From NCBI GenBank assembly GCA_018968865.1, contig JAGWZP010000026.1, positions 1 through 8,248 of the forward strand: DNA of 8,248 bases, in the 5' to 3' direction. Position 1 is the first letter of the stretch, and each line of letters opens with the position of its first letter. Positions 6,501-8,248 of the stretch are shown here, piece after piece. Below the pieces are notes generated by a model, which was not told the origin of the DNA, made no database searches, and saw nothing but the letters and a program-made list of their open reading frames with translations. This stretch comes from Patescibacteria group bacterium (GTDB taxonomy: Bacteria; Patescibacteria; Paceibacteria; UBA9973; UBA2103). The translations under genes were made by a program, and so were the position numbers.

Positions 6501-8019
6501 AATCTACTGCCTGCAGTCCATCCGGTATTGTGTACGACCACGAAGCGCTATTGGCGCGGGCGGCAGGTGGTGCGCTTAAAAACAGAGCGGGAGCAACGAG
6601 AAGGAAAAAGAGAAGCGGGGCTATCGGCGGAGCTGTTCTTCTTTTGAGAAAGACGATTAGCCCGAGGAGAACGAGGAGAACGAGGAGAACGAGGAGAACG
6701 ACTGCTCCTGCTCCGGTCGCAAACGCGGTTCCCCATGAACTCTTTTTCGGACAAAGTGTCGGATCAATCTTCGAGCATTCGTAGGTCTGGGTGACCTCAT
6801 CTACGACCTTCCCCCCGTGCGTAAGCGATGCGGTGAGAGTGAAATCAGTGAGCGTTTTGGCGGGAGTAAATGCATCTTTCACCCCCATCATGTTGCCCGT
6901 CACATTGCCCGTGTACGTATACGAATGGATGATGTTGCCGCTCATATCTTTGAGCGCGAGTGTGAGCGTATTGTCTTGCACCACCGGCGTGTTGGTTGAA
7001 TGGAGGCAGGAAAATACGGTATTCCCTTCCCCTTGGGTAAGCGGGTATGTGAGGACGGCCGGGAAATTGATGCGCGTCTCGTCGATGCCGTCGCGCACGA
7101 AGCGGATATCGAGCACCGACTTCGCCCCATGGTCATCGAGCTCTGCTACGAGATACGAGACGGCGCCGCCGGTCGGCAGCACGTCATGCGTGAGTGCCTT
7201 TGTCTCGCCCGGCGCAAGCGTTACCGATTCTGTTTTCTTATCTTTCAGGTTTTCTTCGCGCAAACCGTCCCACGCGTAGAGCTTCCAGGTGATAGTGACC
7301 GGTGCCGCCTCGTTGCGGGGATTCTTTACTGTGACACCCGCCGTGACTGCCTCAGTGCTTCCAAAATGCGGCGGCGGACTGGCAAAGTTATAGGGTGTTT
7401 TGTTGAGTGTGACCGCATATTTATCAAAGGTCACAGGGTTCCCCGTTCCGCCTTTTACCAAGAAACTCGATGAACTCCCCACGACGTCATCGGTGAACGA
7501 AAGCCCGGAGAGATTGTAGCGCTTTGCAGAAATGAAGAAGAAAGAGATGAGATAGTCTCCGGGCGCGGCACCCTGGGGTACGGTCCAGCTGAACGTGAGC
7601 GGTTGCGTTCCCTGCGCCGGAAGCGCGATGCCGTCTTTAACAACGAACTGGTCCACAAGCGGGTAGCCGCTCTTCTGCACGTCTGTCGTGTTCTTATTCT
7701 TCAAGAAGACCTTCGCGTACACTTCGCCGTCGACGATGGGGTAACCATTTCCATTGGTTATGTTTCCGGAAAACGTCACCGGCGCCCCGGGGGCAGTACC
7801 GGGGACGCCGGTTGCCGAGACATTGACCTTTACGGAACCGAAGTGATAGTAGTCGAAGCAGTTGACGGTGCCTTTGGGCGGCGCGAGGTCTGCCGGTGTT
7901 ATTGCACCGGGACCGGTGTACCCTTCTGAGAAAACAACTCCTTGCGCATACACGACCGTACCAGAAAAGATGCCGAAAAAGAGAACAGCGGCAGACACTA
8001 CAAGAACTCTCGGAATCAT
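3544..8019 (-). CDS. Giant modular secreted surface protein with an internal anchor and second signal peptide
   Basis: Function unknown; the layout is that of a cell-surface or adhesin-like protein (1491 aa). Residues 1-25 are a signal peptide (VYA/QG). Residues 26-430 are beta-rich extracellular sequence. Residues about 434-458 are a membrane segment with four VLL repeats, then KRR. Residues about 465-489 resemble a second signal peptide ending AARA/N. The rest is secreted: a Ser/Thr-rich part (490-850); two copies of a CGTANG...W.C.G.NGG module (about 865-922 and 990-1046) flanking a CTLPWGGT...SYTYQSC module; a Cys-rich piece (1046-1100); then Ig/PKD-like domains (about 1130-1210, 1214-1300, 1313-1400, 1405-1487). 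No terminal anchor is seen. ATG 8019 was chosen because the signal peptide starts there; the TTG at 8121 would add 34 residues overlapping the previous gene. The stop is TAA, 11 nt before the next gene. Confidence 0.85.
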   Translation of the reverse strand: MIPRVLVVSAAVLFFGIFSGTVVYAQGVVFSEGYTGPGAITPADLAPPKGTVNCFDYYHFGSVKVNVSATGVPGTAPGAPVTFSGNITNGNGYPIVDGEVYAKVFLKNKNTTDVQKSGYPLVDQFVVKDGIALPAQGTQPLTFSWTVPQGAAPGDYLISFFFISAKRYNLSGLSFTDDVVGSSSSFLVKGGTGNPVTFDKYAVTLNKTPYNFASPPPHFGSTEAVTAGVTVKNPRNEAAPVTITWKLYAWDGLREENLKDKKTESVTLAPGETKALTHDVLPTGGAVSYLVAELDDHGAKSVLDIRFVRDGIDETRINFPAVLTYPLTQGEGNTVFSCLHSTNTPVVQDNTLTLALKDMSGNIIHSYTYTGNVTGNMMGVKDAFTPAKTLTDFTLTASLTHGGKVVDEVTQTYECSKIDPTLCPKKSSWGTAFATGAGAVVLLVLLVLLVLLGLIVFLKRRTAPPIAPLLFFLLVAPALFLSAPPAARANSASWSYTIPDGLQAVDSAEQYCSQATATYTPTACNNPDREIFYTDWEATQTPDPGPKWMPRGGLNQNIAVTIQHETTAKDTTTGTLLADGSTVNAGDSITFIPTPDSGTDISWVATGAAGDSPYGAWGNGPSTVPNQFSSSYSVQSTSENVTVTMYVDLWVKPTVPTLSTSGSTAGLSCTSLTCKVTSAGSINATLTYPATTGTFYSQTNKSGAFFPSSANWFPSGYGMRVPMVDNTTASNAGCTYSNDGKTPNACIPNYAYVLSVPAISITHSLTAVAPVCSITQSSFGLDTPGYDTLYVGQSVSYKNTGSSSFKGTWYSCTGMNGGVCSTVTMTAYNTNQWYTFGCCTAGTTWDTTSNTCVSNSNPTVTGTAGTCGTANGVAYAYGSTGYSPYAQCGSGSPSSTAFPSAGSSQSWTCSGTNGGSASGTCTASQNAPASCTLPWGGTLASGSSVTAYQSSTATSPTKCSSISETRTCTNGSLSGSYTYQSCTDLTPTNGSCGTANGVTYPNGSTSYGTDTQCKNGTPSTTAFPAAGATQTWDCTGSNGGTKASCSASQAGNPCAAQTVNHCALPATASGASAGSCGTGYTGTCSYACSNGIWSTNSNACVLAPPTTPTLSALWQGGTYLGPSASAYDASGYQLSAQATSPSGANLNYYFEWSPTETAQWSGWTGSGGWGSVTHYADSAAGTYYVRAWAYDANGNWSTLPSSWMTITLTTAAPTVSCVGTPGNPYVGQQVTWSSTASGGSRSYTYAWTDSAGSPLGTTPSASQTSATYTTIGQKNATLKVSDTKTGLSTSATCTTGVNQPNGPTNGGTCPNVGVCPGTCTASLTASPDPVEQGQNTTLTWGVTGGTLCATACTGSGFSTGAGSAISGTATVSPDPVNHNYALTCTGGTYGPPPPVNYTVNVLVPTVTFTVNGQTSTARVNPNTANNTTIVWSSTNASSCTGTNFSTGTATSGSVTRTTTAQTVYKVDCVNNHGTHATASVTVNVLAGFNEF
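4885..5423 (-). repeat. Duplicated Cys-rich module inside the surface protein
   Basis: Two related modules of about 55-60 residues begin at the CGTANGV motif with Cys867 and Cys992. Each continues through a Gly/Ser/Tyr stretch, C-x(4-6)-STAFP, a W-x-C-x-G-x-NGG core and a closing C-x-A-S-Q. DNA is identical over 22 nt at the start of each copy (5402-5423 and 5027-5048), then diverges. This indicates tandem duplication of the module together with the linking CTLPWGGT segment, or gene conversion between copies. Even cysteine numbers suggest disulfide-stabilised exported modules. Confidence 0.75.
6664..6699 (-). repeat. Four perfect copies of a 9-bp tandem repeat in the internal membrane segment
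   Basis: The plus strand reads GAGGAGAAC four times without a mismatch. On the coding strand this is GTTCTCCTC, encoding Val-Leu-Leu four times (residues 441-452) within the membrane span. A unit of 9 nt keeps the frame, so copy-number change by slippage would lengthen or shorten the span by three residues per unit rather than switch the gene off. Confidence 0.9.
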
Positions 8020-8028
8020 AGTGCTTAC

Positions 8029-8034
8029 AGTATA
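8029..8034 (-). promoter_or_regulatory. Candidate -10 element for the surface-protein operon
   Basis: On the minus strand TATACT (5 of 6 bases of TATAAT) ends 9 nt before the ATG at 8019, predicting a leader of only about 2 nt. No Shine-Dalgarno sequence lies in between. A T-rich tract at 8046-8052 lies upstream, but nothing resembles TTGACA at the standard spacing. The 88-nt gap from the previous gene is AT-rich compared with its surroundings, as expected for a promoter region. Confidence 0.4.
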
Positions 8035-8107
8035 TACGACCCAAAGAAAAAACGGCGGTAGGGGGTGGATAAATAAATAATCAGAGCATCTTACCTGTTC
8101 TCGTTGG

Positions 8108-8248
8108 TCAAAGTCCCGCAAGCTGGTTGATGTCCTGCTGGAATTGCGCGGCGAATTCCATCACGCCGTCGCCGTAGAACGCGTAAGCGGGGTTATACGC
8201 ATGCGCCCAGCCGGCGAAGTAGCGGAGCGCCGCGAGCCGCTCGGCGGC
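8108..8248 (-). CDS. C-terminal 46 residues of an unrecognised protein (partial)
   Basis: An open frame enters from the right edge and ends at TGA (8110-8108). The visible sequence starts AAERLAALRYFAGWAHAYNP and ends FAAQFQQDINQLAGL; it is rich in Ala, Tyr and Phe and is probably helical at its end. High GC and normal codon use support a real gene, but nothing identifies a family. It is the only gene here ending in TGA, which argues against reassignment of UGA to glycine as in Gracilibacteria. An 88-nt gap with a possible promoter separates it from the surface-protein gene, so the two may be separate transcripts. Confidence 0.65.
   Translation of the reverse strand, partial: AAERLAALRYFAGWAHAYNPAYAFYGDGVMEFAAQFQQDINQLAGL

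Noticed and set aside
6548..6754. Arg/Ser/Pro repeat peptide (RSPRSPRSP) in another minus-strand frame
   Set aside because: It is an out-of-frame reading of the 9-bp tandem repeat inside the surface-protein gene.
8020..8121. N-terminal extension of the giant protein from a TTG at 8121
   Set aside because: It would overlap the end of the preceding gene and bury the clear signal peptide that begins at the ATG at 8019.
8108..8248. UGA recoded as glycine (Gracilibacteria-type code)
   Set aside because: The partial gene stops cleanly at TGA, reading through soon meets another TGA, and no in-frame TGA occurs within the conserved genes.
1..8248. CRISPR array or transposase gene
   Set aside because: No regularly spaced direct repeats and no transposase-like protein were seen on either strand.

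Overview
The window looks like a chromosomal segment of a GC-rich member of the Candidate Phyla Radiation (Patescibacteria), probably a Parcubacteria-type lineage. This is inferred from gene content and style, not from a database match. The supporting signs are a short EF-Ts (193 aa), a short RF1 (309 aa), a cysteine-free L31, compact spacing, no clear Shine-Dalgarno sequence before any visible start, and a very large Cys/Ser/Thr/Gly-rich secreted protein beside housekeeping genes. All genes lie on the minus strand, so transcription runs from high to low coordinates. Stops used are TAA, TAG and one TGA, consistent with the standard bacterial code.

Reading in the direction of transcription: the 3' end of an unrecognised gene (8248-8108); a 1491-aa exported surface protein (8019-3544), followed after 11 nt by a small Pro/Thr-rich membrane-anchored protein (3532-3158). 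These two look like a cell-surface operon. Next comes a translation block: rpmE (L31, 3104-2853), prfA (RF1, 2723-1794), rpsB (S2, 1782-1084) and tsf (EF-Ts, 1016-435). A small N-terminally anchored basic protein follows (429-22), then what looks like the first 14 nt of a tRNA at the window edge (14-1). No stretch over 300 bases lacks a gene; the longest gap is 129 nt (rpmE-prfA).

The most unusual signals are in the gaps and in the giant gene. (1) The rpmE-prfA gap holds a perfect 21-bp hairpin interrupted on one side by 78 nt that carry their own nested hairpin. (2) The rpsB-tsf gap holds a perfect 18-bp inverted repeat overlapping the rpsB stop; each arm is itself almost a palindrome. (3) The giant gene looks like a head-to-tail fusion of a complete type I membrane protein and a second secreted protein with its own internal signal peptide. 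A 9-bp tandem repeat lies in the membrane segment at the junction. (4) Several starts have a -10-like hexamer 6-13 nt upstream and no Shine-Dalgarno sequence, suggesting leaderless or near-leaderless transcripts.
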